A stretch of 64,000 nucleotides of DNA. It comes from Physcomitrium patens. Lineage: Eukaryota; Streptophyta; Bryopsida; Funariales; Funariaceae. Within the stretch, counting starts at the first letter, position 1. The number at the start of each line of letters is the position of its first letter. Both the position numbers and the translations under genes were made by a program. The notes beneath the pieces were generated by a model, which was not told the origin of the DNA, ran no database searches, and worked only from the letters and a program-made list of their open reading frames with translations. The stretch is taken from the NCBI RefSeq assembly GCF_000002425.4, contig NC_037255.1, forward strand, positions 6,144,063 to 6,208,062, given 5' to 3'. Shown one piece after another: positions 1-12,161 of this stretch.

Positions 1-1190
1 CCAATGTGAATGTGGTGACGTGGAAAACGGGTATAGGTCCACGATCCGGAATTTTATCTGAGAGGAAGCTACGCTATTTAATACCATATTTAAATATTCG
101 TGGGATAAATATTTGGATATTTTGGATATGTGACCAAACTAAGCCCTACAATTCCCCTTCTGTTCCTGAAAATCTATTTTCGTTTCCTCGACCTTGAATC
201 TCTCTCTTTAAATACATAAAGACATTGAGGTTTAATATTCACAGCATCATGATGTTATTTTTTTCTACCATGTATTTTTAACAACCATAGAAAAAAGAAA
301 AAGAAGTACAAGTAGGCTGCTGTGAGGTTTAAATTTTGATTCTGTCAGTAATTTAACAGTTACTTGTAGATTCAAAAATGCATGATCCAATTCAGTGAAT
401 ACAAAGAATGTGGACATTAATTGAGTTGCTGATACGCTGAATTTTGAATGCAATCTTGTTGGTTGTTTAATCACAAACATACTTGCACAGCAATGAACTA
501 TTAATATCCGCGGAGATCATGTCAAACAGCAAAAACCTCTTCATGAATGTTACCAGGAAGGTAATTTGGTTAGGTCCTGTGAACATATTTGGCTGGCAAT
601 TGGCATGACATTTTTCGTTTTCTCTGTGTCTCACTCAGCTAGACTTGACTTGAGAAATATTAACTAGAGTGTTTCATGCGAAAGCTACAGCCGAGGATCG
701 CCAGAGCTCATTAGATCGTTGTTTGAGGCACAATTAAAAAGCTTGCAGCATTTCTCACAAGGAGTTGAGTAATGGTAGTCTTGTTGTGTTGAGCACAGGT
801 CTTGGGTTTTGAAGGCACGTGATTACGATTTCTTGATGTTGGGTTCATTAATCAGCTTTGAAATTGCAGGCTCTCCAAATGGGATATCTGGTTTTTTTCT
901 TGAGATCGCATTGTTGTTTAATTGGGTTCGGCATGTGCCTAAGTCAGGAGAATGCCAATTGTGAAGCTTCGTTAGTTGTTTCTTGAGTGAATCAACAAAT
1001 CAGAATAATATTAAGCTGCTAGAGGCAATCAACGTAGAGACCACCCTACAGTGGTTGGGGAGCGGTTGGTTATGTGGTATGCAACTTTTTTGAATTACTT
1101 ACTTTTAGTAGTTTCTAGATGGTGGAGCTGGGGAATGTTGGGGAAAGTTTTATCCGCAGTAACCTGTTTGTGTACATTTGTTGTTTTCAG
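1..1190. other. Left-edge non-coding stretch
   Basis: I see no convincing coding region here. The short open frames have no recognisable motif and no splice logic. The last bases before 1191 end in a pyrimidine-rich tract and CAG, which form the 3' end of an intron of the complex I gene fragment that follows, so at least the right end is probably decayed intron. Upstream exons of that gene are not visible. Confidence 0.5.
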
Positions 1191-1770
1191 GTTTGCCTGG
1201 AAATAATGCGTGTGGTTCAGGTCATGCTCTTGATGTGCTCATTCATCATGGAGCATGTGCATACATCTGCGGAGAAGATACTACTCCTTTGGAAAGTCTT
1301 GAGGGAAAGCAAAACAAACCACGACTTAAACCACCATTCCCTGCCAATGCTGGTCTCTACGGCTTTCCAACCACTGTGACCAATGGTGAGACCTTAACTG
1401 TGTCATTACTATGAAGGGGGTTGGGGTCTAAATGGTTTTCGAGCATCGGAAGTAAAAATAACTCAGGAACAGAGCAGTGTTGTGTCTGAAGGCATGTGAA
1501 CAAACCATGTACAAGGCAAGAGGAAACGAATATCCCCTTAACATGAACCAGTATCAATTCCATCACCTTAATCGTATAGGCACGCTGTTGGAGTCTCAAG
1601 TTGAATTATTGTAGTTGCTGCAGTGGAACCATCGATCTCTTGGGATACTCACTGTATTGTTCCTTTGTCTCTGAAACAGGAAATCACAGTAAAGAACGAG
1701 AGATCCGCCATATGTGCATTGATTGATGCTGCTGTATGGCCTGTTCAAGGTCTAATCCGACATTTTACAT
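1191..1770 (+). pseudogene. Complex I 51-kDa (NDUFV1-type) subunit pseudogene fragment
   Basis: The intact protein is the FMN- and NADH-binding 51-kDa subunit of mitochondrial NADH:ubiquinone oxidoreductase. After a TTTTCAG acceptor at 1190, one frame reads [36 protein letters not shown] and TTVTN, all hallmarks of the family. The same frame continues past TGA at 1412 to WFSSIGSKNNSG and HVNKPC, interrupted by a further TGA near 1487 and another near 1541. A second acceptor (GAAACAG) at 1679 opens a last-exon-like block reading AICALIDAAVWPVQGLIRHF, matching the family's C-terminal region. The middle exons, including the SCGQCTPCREG iron-sulphur ligand segment, are missing. Retained intron borders mean this is a broken genomic duplicate, not a retrocopy. 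Family identity is clear; the 5' extent is unknown. Confidence 0.85.
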
Positions 1771-1876
1771 GTTTCAAAACTGCTTCTAAGTGCAACGCGC
1801 ACTTCAATTTGATTCTCTCCTCATCCCTCCAGATATACATAGTCCTTCCAAGTACTGTCAAAACAGCAAAAGATAC

Positions 1877-1948
1877 TCCGTAACCGGGACTCGAACCCGG
1901 GTCGACTGGGTGAAAGCCAGTTATCCTAACCATCTAGACTATTACGGA
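1877..1948 (-). tRNA. tRNA-Glu (anticodon UUC)
   Basis: Read on the minus strand this folds as a 72-nt cloverleaf. The acceptor arms TCCGTAA and TTACGGA pair perfectly over 7 bp. The anticodon stem ACTGG/CCAGT encloses loop CTTTCAC with anticodon TTC. The T arm is CCGGG-TTCGAGT-CCCGG and the D arm contains TGGTTAGGATA (box A region). No CCA is encoded, as expected for a nuclear eukaryotic gene. The body closely resembles plant nuclear tRNA-Glu. It lies about 107 bp downstream of the complex I pseudogene, on the opposite strand. There is no intron. Confidence 0.95.
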
Positions 1949-2407
1949 CAACGATGGTAAATCTCAGAACAATTTTTGAATTATACTATAAAATCTTATT
2001 TAATCCGTGCTTTCAACGTCTTCAATCACAATTGTTCTTTATTGTGACAAAATCTTACACCGGCATTTCTGACTGACACAATTCTGCTGCGGATAGGTTG
2101 TCCGTCTTGGCTTTGAATAAAACGTACATATTGTTCATATCCCAATTTGCTTAAAACTTTGCACGATTTGATGAGTACTATCCCTCGACAACCTGTACAC
2201 AGGACTTAATTTGATAGTTACAAAGTGAATACAATTCACGGTTGGTTTGATTGTTTTCGTGTCAATTGTGCACAAGAAGAATTAAGTGTCTTTATTTCAC
2301 CTTAGACTATACTCTGCTACATGCCTTCATGCCTACCTCTAACTCCGAGGATTCAATTGTGAACAAAAAACTAATCGTACAATGTACATTCAGCTAAATT
2401 CTTTGGG
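1949..2407. other. Spacer containing the FPP 3' flank
   Basis: No gene is visible. The minus strand has an AATAAA hexamer at 2291-2296, about 112 nt past the stop codon of the gene at 2408. This stretch probably holds that gene's 3' UTR and polyadenylation region. Confidence 0.5.
2291..2296 (-). terminator. Possible poly(A) signal of the FPP gene
   Basis: A perfect AATAAA on the minus strand lies 112 nt downstream of the FPP stop codon, a normal distance for a plant 3' UTR. Single hexamers are common in AT-rich DNA, so this is only plausible. Confidence 0.35.
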
Positions 2408-5400
2408 TTAGTTGCCGTTAGAGTGGCCAGATGAGAGACTGCTTTCACTTGGCGATCGGGCATGAAATCGCGTGTAAGTAGCAGCTGTTTTTGACGATTC
2501 CACGGATTCGTTTGCGTTTGACAAGATCACCTCGCCATTGCAATTGGTGCCAGGGATTTTGGGCAGTTGGAAAGGACGAGTAGTGCGAACACTGCGCCGC
2601 AATGTTGACGTTGCAGGCGATTCGGGAGTGGAAGGGGCTTCCAGATGATCTGAACGTGCAGGGGATGCAGGGACAGAGACAGGGCCATCTGCGATGCTCT
2701 CCGCAGTTGAGGATTTCTTCATTTGGGGCGGGCCTTGGTCGCCGGATTCTGCATGCCATCGGAGGAGCTCCATGGTTTCCGTCATTCTCTTAATGGATTC
2801 CGGTGAGTCTGTTGCACGGACGGTGAGTTCGCGGGATTCTGAGAACCCCAATATCTTCAACTGCTTGCCCAAAGCCAAGATGGTCCGTTGGCATTCAGCT
2901 AGAGCAGCTGCTGCAATCTCCCTTTCCTGCTCATGCACAATCTTCACGGGGCTTACTAAGTACAAACAAACCTACATACGGAACTGTGAGAGTGTTTGCA
3001 CACACAATTTCATCCGGCACTCGAGGAGACTGTCCAGTCAAGAGAGCTCACTGAAGCCAGTAATTTTCAACGACAGTTTGATTCTAGGCATCGATGCTAG
3101 TCTGAATACATTCTCACATGAAGGTTTGAGGGTTACCTGTCGAGCGTTACTGCCAGCCTCGTCTGACAAGAATGGTTCTGAAATTTCATCACTGTGCAAG
3201 CTTCGCGAAGGACAAACCCGTCCAACGCCCCTGTTTACACAGTCCCCCCGTTTGTATAAGTGACGTATCAAACAGCACTCAGAGTTCAACTGTGATCTGG
3301 TTCATCGTTTTGTCAAACCGTGGAATACGAGTAAGCTATTGGAACAAGGATTCAGGGCACCTATGGATCTGTTGTTGCAGATCCTCCAGCTTTGCAATAA
3401 AATCGTGGTGCCGTCGACGCTCCCCAAGCAACTCAACTTCCAATGATGCCAATTTAGAATGAAGTCCGTTCATTTCAGCATCTGCGGCACACATCTTCGC
3501 AAGACCAGGATGCGAGGACGATAGCTCCAACAATTCTTCCTCAATTAACTCGTCTTCCTGCTTCTGGTGGTCGGTCTGAAGCCGTAGCGACGCAATTAGA
3601 ACTTCAGCTTCTTTCAATTGATCACTTAAAGCATCTACCTTCTCCTTGGCTTCACGAAGCTGAGTCACCACGTCTGAGACTTGGCGAAGAGCTTCAGCTT
3701 TTTCTGTCTGTAGTTGCGAGACCATTCTCTCCAGGTCAGAGATCCGGTTTAATTCCACCTCCACCTGGATCTCTGATGCAACTCGGTCCTCCTGACTCTT
3801 ACCTGTAATCTCCTGTAATTGAAATATTTGCGCGTTGGCTGAATCTAGACACAGACGCACTGCTTCACTATCTTTTCTCAGATCCTTGATAACAAGAGTG
3901 GAAAGCTCAGCAATGCAAGTAAGGTTGGATGAGAGCTTCGACATGAAGCTGAGTACAGAGTGAACGTCACTCTCCCTCTCTTGGAGCTTGTTAGCGGCCA
4001 GCGATGAACTACTCATGGAACTATCCAATTTAGATTCTTTCCAATGGATAGGCATAACGATTGGCTCGAAGGCGAATGCACCCTCTGCTTCTGCCGCGGA
4101 AACATTATGAATTTCTAAAGCTCGGACAAGAGCCTCGGTGGCTTGGATCACGCACTTAGCTGTTGTCGCAAATTCCATTTGAAACTGAGATATGCTTGCC
4201 TACACGCACAGAGCAGACAGAAGTAGGAAATATAAGTACGCGTGCAACCCCACACACCTCCAAACAAAAATCCCAAACGCGTTGCAACAAATCTTAGGGG
4301 TTGTTATGAGGTTAGTAATAATGTATGGCAACCTCAAAAACCGGTCGACTCTTAAGCAAGGAGACAAATGTACCTCGGGGGATGCAGCATCTGCCGAGTT
4401 CGTTTGATACTTTTCTGCCGTTACCTGACTCTCCAGCAATTTGTCCAACCTGTCTTGTAAGACAATGACGGACTGCTCATTTGCTGCATTTCGGGCTTGT
4501 AAAGCAGCGAATTGTTTCTCGGTAGAAGAAAGCTGCGCTCTCAATTCTTCACAAGTTCGATTTGCCGCCTGAAAGTCTCTATAATTGGCTGCTAAAGCCT
4601 TTTCTAGGTCTGCAATATGCTGCTGCTGCGGGGAAATTCCAGAACTGTTTTCAACGGCAAGCTCATGGACAAATGATTTAAAACCAAGTCGTGGTTCGGA
4701 GTACGAGCGAGAATGTGCAAAGGGTTCCATTTCAACGGAGTTTTTCGAGGGATCGAGCTTGGGCACGCCATCCCTCCAAGGAACTCTTTTCGATATTGAC
4801 TCAGAAACAGGCAGCGATGATGATGATGATGATGAAGACACACTGGGTGTCTCTTTTGAGATGCTGTTCTCTCTGGAAATGTATACCGACTCTGCAGATG
4901 CTGTTCAAAGATACCCACATCATACCAGAAAATTCCATTAAGCAATGGTGGAAACTGGCAGAAACAGCTTGAATGGGTCATTGCAAAATTTTGTGGCGTC
5001 AGACGAAGTGGTTAAATGCAGACCTGCTTTTAAGGCTTCCAGCTCGTCCTCCACAGCAGTCAAACGACTTGCAGTTCTGGCACACATGAGACGAGCAGAT
5101 TGCAATTCGTCGTTCCGTTTAGCCAAAGCTTCTTTCAACATTCGCGTTTCCTCATCCATGTTTGCGATTCGCTCCGCATTCGCCTCTTGGAGGTCCTGAG
5201 CCTCATCCACAACCACCAGTTCATGTATTGGCAAAAATTCCACTCCCCCACTCTGACTTCGGAGCATGCTTTGGCGGCGGCGATGCCTTGGCGTCGCAGA
5301 TTCTCCTGCTTCCTTCGCCAGAGAATCTAGTTCCTGCTTCATGCGCACAATAGCTGCAGGATCTGTGACAAAAGGGCTTGAATTAGAAACCTTACACATT

Positions 5401-6974
5401 CTCAGGCTATAAATCAAAGCTCAGAGCGACTTTAAAGAAATGAGAGCATACAGTCGTGGTCATACTTGGTAGCTTCTTGCGGACCATCATGCGGAGACGA
5501 TTACACTCATCCTCAAGCCTGGCAATCTTTTTGAGGCTATCTGCATGATGCCGGGACATCACATCCGAGGCTTTCTTCCCATATTCAAGCTCCGCCGATC
5601 TTATCTCAAGCTCCTTGGTGACAGTGTGAAGCTTGTACTTGAGATCAAAATTTTCTTTCTCCAGCCCATCAAACCGCACCTGCTTCCACAAATTCTGACG
5701 TTCACTTCTACTAGGACCCACTTAAAATTAAAATAAAGAACAACCAAACAAAAGAAGACACAGAAAACAAGAAGAAAGAAATCCGAAAGTTAACGTCAAT
5801 CTGAGTATCTCCCAGAAGAGGGCAAGAGCGAATAGGCTGGACGAGGGAAATAAAGAAACACATACCCGAAGAATTTTGATTTCAGACTCTACGTGAGCTC
5901 TTATGTCATTCAGTTCTGCGATCATCCTAGAACGATCCTGTAAACCGTCGCAAGTTTATCAGAAATCTGCACGATAACGACAAAGACTGTTCATTTCATA
6001 CCTACAGAACAGAAGATTCGATAAGGTGCCGAAGAGCTCTACTACCAAACGACGAGAATACCTGTAGAGCATGGTTAATGGCCTCATTTTCGGCTTTTAG
6101 TTCAATCATGTGCGTTCGATTGTCAGACAAAGATTTGGACGCTTCTGCCAATTTGGCCTCCATCTCTAGTCTCACTTTGTCAAAATCTCGGGTTTTTTTC
6201 ACAATTGTTTGGTGCAGCTGCTTCTCATGCTCCTCACGTCCGCAATGAAGCTGCTGCATGAGCTCTTTCAAGGCGCCATCAAGATGCTTGGCGTGTTCCT
6301 CCGTTTCCCGTCGTTTTTGTAAGGTATCTTCGAGTTCCGCCTTATACTCTGCCGCCTCCGTCTCTGCTTTCTCCCAACCTGTAACAGAAACCTAATTAAA
6401 GCGCTTCTTGGATTACATTTTAGCATTTGACCGGTTCCACTTGTGCAAGAGCAAAGGCCACAACCCGCAACGATTGCTGGTTCCCCCAAACATCATGCTT
6501 ACCAACGACAGCTTCTTCGGCAACTTTTATATGTTGCTTGACTAAGTTATCTTTAATGGTGATCTCTGCAAGGGCGGACGTGAGCTTCTCGTTTCCAGCT
6601 GCAATCTTGAGGTTCAGCGCCTTTTCTCTCTGTGAGTATTTAGCTTCGGCTGCTTGTAGAGCCTCCACCAGTTGGTCATCCGCAGTTCGGACCTGGTCTT
6701 GAAGTATCCTTGCCACTTCCTGTCACCATCACAAGAGTAAAAATTCAATATTCAACCTATCTCCAAGTGCGTCTATGAACACAAGGATGCGCACAACCAC
6801 GCAGACATTGGAAGTGGTTCACTTGAGAGAATAGTGAGCAATGCAGACCTGTTCATCGAAAAGCTTGACGGGAGCAGGCGACGATGCGCTATCAGCGCTA
6901 CCGGTACTGAGGCCATTAAAGTTCTTGCGACTTTTCCACGGCCACCGCCTCCTGTCGATCAGCTCTCTCTCCAT
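2408..6974 (-). CDS. Filament-like plant protein (FPP family, long coiled coil), nine exons
   Basis: FPPs are plant-specific long coiled-coil proteins linked to microtubule and endomembrane organisation. I assembled exons with GT-AG borders: 6849-6974, 6503-6719, 6062-6378, 5866-5937, 5466-5694, 5024-5362, 4374-4900, 3361-4184 and 2408-2951. They total 3195 nt, exactly 1065 codons with stop, which supports the model. The start at 6974 gives MERELIDRRRWPWK, like the basic WPWK/WLWK start of FPPs. Family blocks follow in order: VKQHIKVAEEAV joined to GWEKAE, LDGALKELM, ELKAENEAINHAL, the KKIARLEDECNRLR and VRKKLP block, PAAIVRMKQELD, and near the end ALAECQRTILALGKQLK. Exon 7 has a serine run from a TCA/TCT repeat. 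Predicted length, 1064 residues, is usual for FPPs. The exon 9 acceptor (2951) is the least certain border. Confidence 0.9.
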
Positions 6975-9840
6975 CACAAACCGAGCTCTCAAACCTTGTA
7001 CTCTCTACGAAATCTCCCTCGCTCCCAAAATCTGTACGATAGGAGATAATAACTCAGACAGAACGTAATGCAGATCTTTCTCGGTCACGTAGGGCACTAG
7101 ACTATGATAATGAAACTTAAGCATTAGCGTAGAGATTTCACCTCAAATCTCAGCAACGAATTGCAAATCCGTCTTTGAAGTCACTTAAGAAAAACAATCC
7201 CTCCTAGCAACTAGCTTCAGTCTTTGTAAGGCCATTCCTGGTATAGATCTCCTTTCGCCTGCAAATTCGTAAATTTTGGTGGTGTGGTCTGAATCCTGAG
7301 GCTTTAAAGTAGGTTTCGTATCAAAGTGCAACCATATCCCACTTCCTGGCGCAGTCTCTACCATAGCTTTTCAAAATGAGTTCGGACGTGAACTTGAGAC
7401 CAATCTCATGCGAAGGAATCGGATTGCAAGTATCCAGCGAGTGCATTCCAGATTCAAGAGGAAACTCAACGTATGCTGATCCCAACTGCCCTCTTGCCAC
7501 CACAGGTACTGTAAAACACTGATGGTCCATCTTCCCCAGCCCTACACTCCACTCAAAATTCATCATCCCCCGCCTATCCGCTACTCACACTGTTGAATAC
7601 ACAACCATGGCCGATCTAACAGCTCCCAACATTATCGAGCTGATGAATTCGCTAGAAAAAACACACCGAAAGAGACGAATAAAACCTAGCAGTTCTTTAT
7701 CCCGACATCAAATTGAATCGAATTTTCGTCCACGACCACGACCACCGCCCACCAGAGTGCCGAATCTCACCCGGGACTTGGCTATCACTTGCGAACTTAG
7801 CGCCACATTGCCGAAAAGCAAGGGGCGACGTTGCCCAACAGAAAAGCCCCAGGTGTACCTATGACCCGAAAAGTGGCAAACAGCAGCCAAGTCCCGCAAC
7901 TGGGAATCAGACAAAAAGCCGCTTCATCAAACGAATCAAATACCAGCAAAAACATCATTAAATGCTACCAGCTGCGCCACCAAGCGCCGATGCAAGCGAT
8001 GAATCCAGTGCCTGGGACTTAAGTGCAACCAAAGTCAGTGTACCTACTGGCCACTGGGAAACTATCGCAACTGGAAAGTCTCCTCCCGACTTGACCCACC
8101 CTGAAAGCTTAGAATCCAATTTCTTCCCGTGTTTACGTGGTGGCAGATCCACCAAGTGGTAATGGCTCGACTGCTAAAAAATTATCCCTAGTTAAACGCT
8201 GCATCGATTTTTACCCTCTTTGTTCGAAGATTTTGCCGCGAGTGCTCTATAATAATACATGGGCAAACGGCAGAGATCATGTCATATATGCCATTCCCGT
8301 GATGTGTGTTAAATTCCGATGTTGACGATCTATCGCAATCATTCAGAGTTCGAATCAATCCCATTCTGATCGATCCCGAGCCGGTTGTTACACGTGATAC
8401 AGCCGATCATTACAGGATAATGTCCTTTCATGACCGTCTGGATGTCTGTTCCTTCGCGCTATCTTGGATCGAATGCCACCATATTGCTTCCAAATCAGGA
8501 CTCAGCTGTTTCAACAATTTTAGCAATCGAATTGCTTCTGGTCTGCACGTGCTTATGCCATCTAAGCAACCAAATAAACTTCCGTTGCCAGTACGTTTCG
8601 TCCAGGCCACGCTGCAGTGGTTTCACCACGTTTAATGAATAGTAAACGTCAATCATCCAGCACTCGCTTTCACAACCTTGCAAACGACGACTGCCGCAAA
8701 TCGACACCTTCCAGAAAAAGATAAACAAAAACAGATAACTTCTCGAAGCGTAGATTGTTGTCGTCGATGTCGAGAATGTATAAAACGGCGAGAATAAGCG
8801 CGACAGAACAATCGATCAGGTCACCATCTTCCGATAATTGTCCGACGAATGTTCCTAATTCCCAGTGATCCACCCATATTCTAATACAATGAGACACACC
8901 GAATGCATCCCGTCACCATATCGAATGGAACCAAGAAAACAATGCTGTAGCATTGCCGTCTTACTTAATAACGAATGGCCCCAGGTCAATGCATGATTGA
9001 CCACGCGCTTTGAGTGGGATGAAAACAGGCCCTCAAAATGTGTTTGTTTTCACCCCAGGGGTTAGCAATAACGCCCCGGAATCTGGTTTCACACGATGCA
9101 AGCGCAGGAGCTCCGGGTCTTCGGAACGAAACCATGCCTTCGACAGTATTCAATACCCGTGCCAGCTTAATTTTGGCCGCACGTAGGGAGTGGCAAGTGC
9201 GAGGTTTGGCATGTTGCGGCGAGGCGCAACATTCTAGGGGGGATGTTGTGGAAGGCTCCCAGGCAGCGCCAATGAGATGAATCGCCTGCATCCCAGAATA
9301 GACTGGCACTGCTCTTGGCACTCAGCATGTGAGTGAGACGAGGTGCGGAACTCGCAGTGCGGGCTGGTACTGTTGGACTCCTGCAGTTCAGGGATTGGTG
9401 CCCAATCTCTCACTCTCGCTCTCCCTCTACGACGACGAAAGCCGCATGCCACCCACCCCCACTCACTCGCTCCGTGTCTGTCTGTGTGTCCTAGGGCTGG
9501 TCCCTTTCGCAGTCATCTCGCCGACCTTTCAAAGCGGCGTTTGACCTTCACACGCCCAAAGTGGAGCAGTGGTGTGCCTCCCCTGCCTGCTGCAGTAAAA
9601 CGCCGCGTGCAATGTGCTGCCTCGATCAGAGACCCACGCTATGGGGACTCCCCGACCCATACCCGCTCGAATATTTAAAATACATGCTCGTATACCGTGT
9701 GAAAAATCAAAACTTTCCTTTTATCGATCAACTCGCTTTCGTAAGGGCAATTCACCTTTTGGATTGGATCGAGTGCTTTTTTCAAGTTCTCTCTGTAAAT
9801 AGCAACTCTTGTGGTTTTGGAAGTTTTCTATTTGCGTTTC
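6975..9840. other. Intergenic and 5' flank of the FPP gene
   Basis: The FPP 5' UTR and promoter should begin here on the minus strand, but I cannot fix a start site. The region is less AT-rich than the transposon part. Several 60-110 codon open frames exist, for example 7321-7566 (-), 7607-7864 (+, starting in a good ACCATGG context), 8306-8635 (+) and 8986-9321 (-). None has a motif I recognise or matching splice partners, so I do not call them genes. Regulatory sequence, or exons of an unrecognised gene, remain possible. Confidence 0.45.
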
Positions 9841-9845
9841 TATTT

Positions 9846-9867
9846 GGGGGGGGGGGGGGGAGGGGGG
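9846..9867 (+). repeat. Poly(G) tract
   Basis: Fifteen consecutive G, one A, then six G, in otherwise mixed sequence near the boundary between the genic and transposon parts. Assembly of such tracts is error-prone. Confidence 0.9.
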
Positions 9868-10689
9868 TTTTATGTGCAGCATTCGCTTGTTTTCTTGTGG
9901 AAAATGAGAGGCGTGGATGGATAGATGGATGTTTGGGGAAGTCAGATCCAATGGCTCTCGGAGTCACCTTTTCTTTTTTCTTTTTCTTTTTATTTTTTCT
10001 GAATCTGTGAATGAGGTGAGCTTTTGAAACAGTAGGCAAGATGTGTGTTGGGCTTTTGGAATTTGATTACATATGAATTTAATTTGATTACATATTTGAA
10101 ATTATTATGATCATCATCACAGCTCGATAACTCTAGCTTCATGTTCTTTTGGTTTAGTTCAACCCAAGCACAGAAATTAAACAAAACAAATAAATGAATA
10201 AAACAACAGAAGATATTTAGTTTAGAAGAATCATGATGAATCATAACAGAAACATTGATGTTAGTAGAACTTTGAGATTTATCATTTCAAAAAATGTGCA
10301 TATCAGTATTTTTGTAAAAAACATGGATACTAGTTATACATGGTCAGTGTAAAGATCAAAATCATTGTATTTGAGATCATTACATATTTATTGTCATAAT
10401 TGATTGTGAATATATATATATATATATAGAAGAAATATAAAAATATTCGTAGGTTTTAGTAAATTGATCCATCCATTATTACAAAGCACACAAAATGTCA
10501 GCCTTGTGTGTATTATCATTACTATGATCTGTATTTGGATCTATATAATAGTGGTTTTTTAAAAACAGAATTGATACAATGATGGTCATATTATTGGTAA
10601 CAATGACTAACTATCAATGGCTAGAATTAACACTCTCTTTCCTTTACTCAACATTGTCAAAAGTATATCTTTTCAGGTACTAAGCTGGT
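9868..10689. other. AT-rich boundary region
   Basis: Composition turns sharply AT-rich from about 10,020. There is a (TA)n run near 10,411-10,428. No gene or recognisable element end is visible; this is probably flank or a decayed 5' part of the MULE-type gene that follows. Confidence 0.4.
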
Positions 10690-11777
10690 TTGTTGCTAAC
10701 TTTGTTTTATATTGTTGTAATATCTTTGGTATTGTGTCCAATTTTTAGAGAAAGAGAGACAAAGAAAGGTTTACTCTTAGGTTATTTGGATTTTGTAACA
10801 GATATTGTGTTGTATATATCTCTTCTACCAAAGAAGATTTTTGATTCTTTTGAAGATATGAAAGAAAGTATAGATGAGTTTGCTTATATTTAAAGTTATG
10901 TCATTTACAAATGAGATTGTCACTTGCAAATTCCATTGATTTTAATTATAACAAATGATAAGTTTATATTGAGTAAAAAAATCTCATTTGTTAATAAAAT
11001 ATTGCAGGCTAATTAGTTGGATTTCTATTTGCATTGTATGCACAATGTATCTAAGATATTACATAATGGCACTTGACAATACAAAATGGTGAACATAACT
11101 ATGGTCCATCAACATCTCTTATAAGATTTTTTGATTTTATGACAACTCTAACTAGTAGAGAAGGAAATGATAGCTTGGATGCTTGCAGCAAGAATACTAT
11201 CAAAAAATATTATGATTTCTATATATTAGAGAAATCATAAAATTCAAGTTATTATATATATTATTTATAATGAATGCCAATGATTGCATTGAATTTCTTT
11301 TGATGTTCATGTTCTTGTTATTTCACTTGTGGAAACTATGTATGACAATGTGTATCACTTTGCTTATTAATGTAATGACAATAACAATATAAATATTTTT
11401 TTACACATGCTAAATGCGTTGAATTAGCAAAGAAATATTTTTCTTCTATTTTTATAAATTATACATATAAAACAACTTGATTTAAGATGCATATGTTGTA
11501 TGTAGTAGAAATAATTAGTTGCAATATACCTTTTATAATTATTATTATTTTTTTTCTAAGAAGAAACAAAATTGTTTTTTTATTAGATCTTGAGTCAACT
11601 TATTTAATTGTATAGAAATATCCAATTCAACTGCATTGGATATGATTTAGATTTGACATTAATATATGCTATTGAAAATATTATTCCTACTGCTAATGTC
11701 TTACTTTGCATATGGCACATTCAAAAAAATATCTTAACAAACTACAAGAAGTATTTTTCCACCAAGTTGGAAGTAGG
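10690..11777 (+). pseudogene. MULE/FAR1-type transposase remnant, 5' part
   Basis: Three decayed blocks appear in the order expected for Mutator-like (MULE/FAR1-related) transposases. The first, 10,690-10,893, ends PKKIFDSFEDMKESIDEFAY, like the N-terminal domain of that family. The second, near 11,086-11,190, reads GEHNYGPSTSLIR, matching the HNHGPS-type block. The third, 11,608-11,770, reads ENIIPTANVLLCIWHIQKNI, the hallmark FP-x-A-x-x-LLCIWHIQKN motif of the MULE transposase domain. Stops and frameshifts separate them. The reading is cut at 11,777 by insertion of Element 1 and resumes at 18,150. Family-level confidence is good for the CIWH block and moderate for the others. Confidence 0.65.
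11773..11777 (+). other. Target-site duplication, left copy (Element 1)
   Basis: GTAGG directly precedes the TGTCACGG start of the 5' LTR and is repeated exactly after the 3' LTR at 18,150-18,154. A 5-bp duplication is normal for Ty3/gypsy integration and proves Element 1 is a complete single insertion. Confidence 0.95.
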
Positions 11778-12121
11778 TGTCACGGCCATAATCATGTAAG
11801 CTAATAATTACATATAGAAATAGGTAGAAGTAAGTAAAAGTAGATAAAAGTAAATTAATTCTATAATATTTAATATAGAAGCTTCCTAGAAACTTCCTAG
11901 ACGCTGCTTTAACTTCATAGGTGTCTTTAATTGACTTTTTGGATTAGAAACGTGGTCAACAAGTTGGCCATGTGCCACACATGTTGTTAGCTTGAAGATC
12001 AAGCTAACTATGTGGCCCACACGTAGAAAAACTTGCCTTGTAAGTCAAGGCATGTGTCCTACAAAGTCAACACATATTGGAGGTCCTATAGAACGTCGCC
12101 ACGTAGCCCCTAGTTAGATAG

Positions 12122-12129
12122 TATATATA
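12122..12129 (+). promoter_or_regulatory. LTR TATA box
   Basis: TATATATA in the LTR is followed within about 30 nt by the CACTCTTGTCAA segment that would be the RNA 5' end. The box is kept at the same place in Elements 2 and D and in the 3' LTR of divergent Element E (near 60,284). Confidence 0.7.
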
Positions 12130-12131
12130 GA

Positions 12132-12161
12132 GACAAGAGTGAAGGCTTCTTCACTCTTGTC
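12132..12161 (+). repeat. 13-bp inverted repeat between TATA box and predicted start
   Basis: GACAAGAGTGAAG, a GCTT spacer, then its exact reverse complement CTTCACTCTTGTC. The right arm overlaps the segment complementary to the primer-binding site. The same structure is seen in the LTRs of Elements 2 and D. Confidence 0.85.

Noticed and set aside
4800-4841. ATG start codon run (MMMMMM) on the plus strand
   Set aside because: This is the antisense of the FPP serine-coding TCA/ATC repeat, not a gene.
7321-7566. 81-codon minus-strand ORF upstream of the FPP gene
   Set aside because: No recognisable motif, no neighbouring exons, and it lies in the probable 5' flank of FPP. Not enough to call a gene.
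7607-7864. 85-codon plus-strand ORF with a good start context (ACCATGG)
   Set aside because: Composition is basic and low in complexity, with no family resemblance; likely chance.
8986-9321. 111-codon minus-strand ORF, and the overlapping plus-strand ORFs to 10,010
   Set aside because: No motif; one plus-strand ORF runs through the poly(G) tract. Overlapping frames in both strands suggest non-coding sequence.
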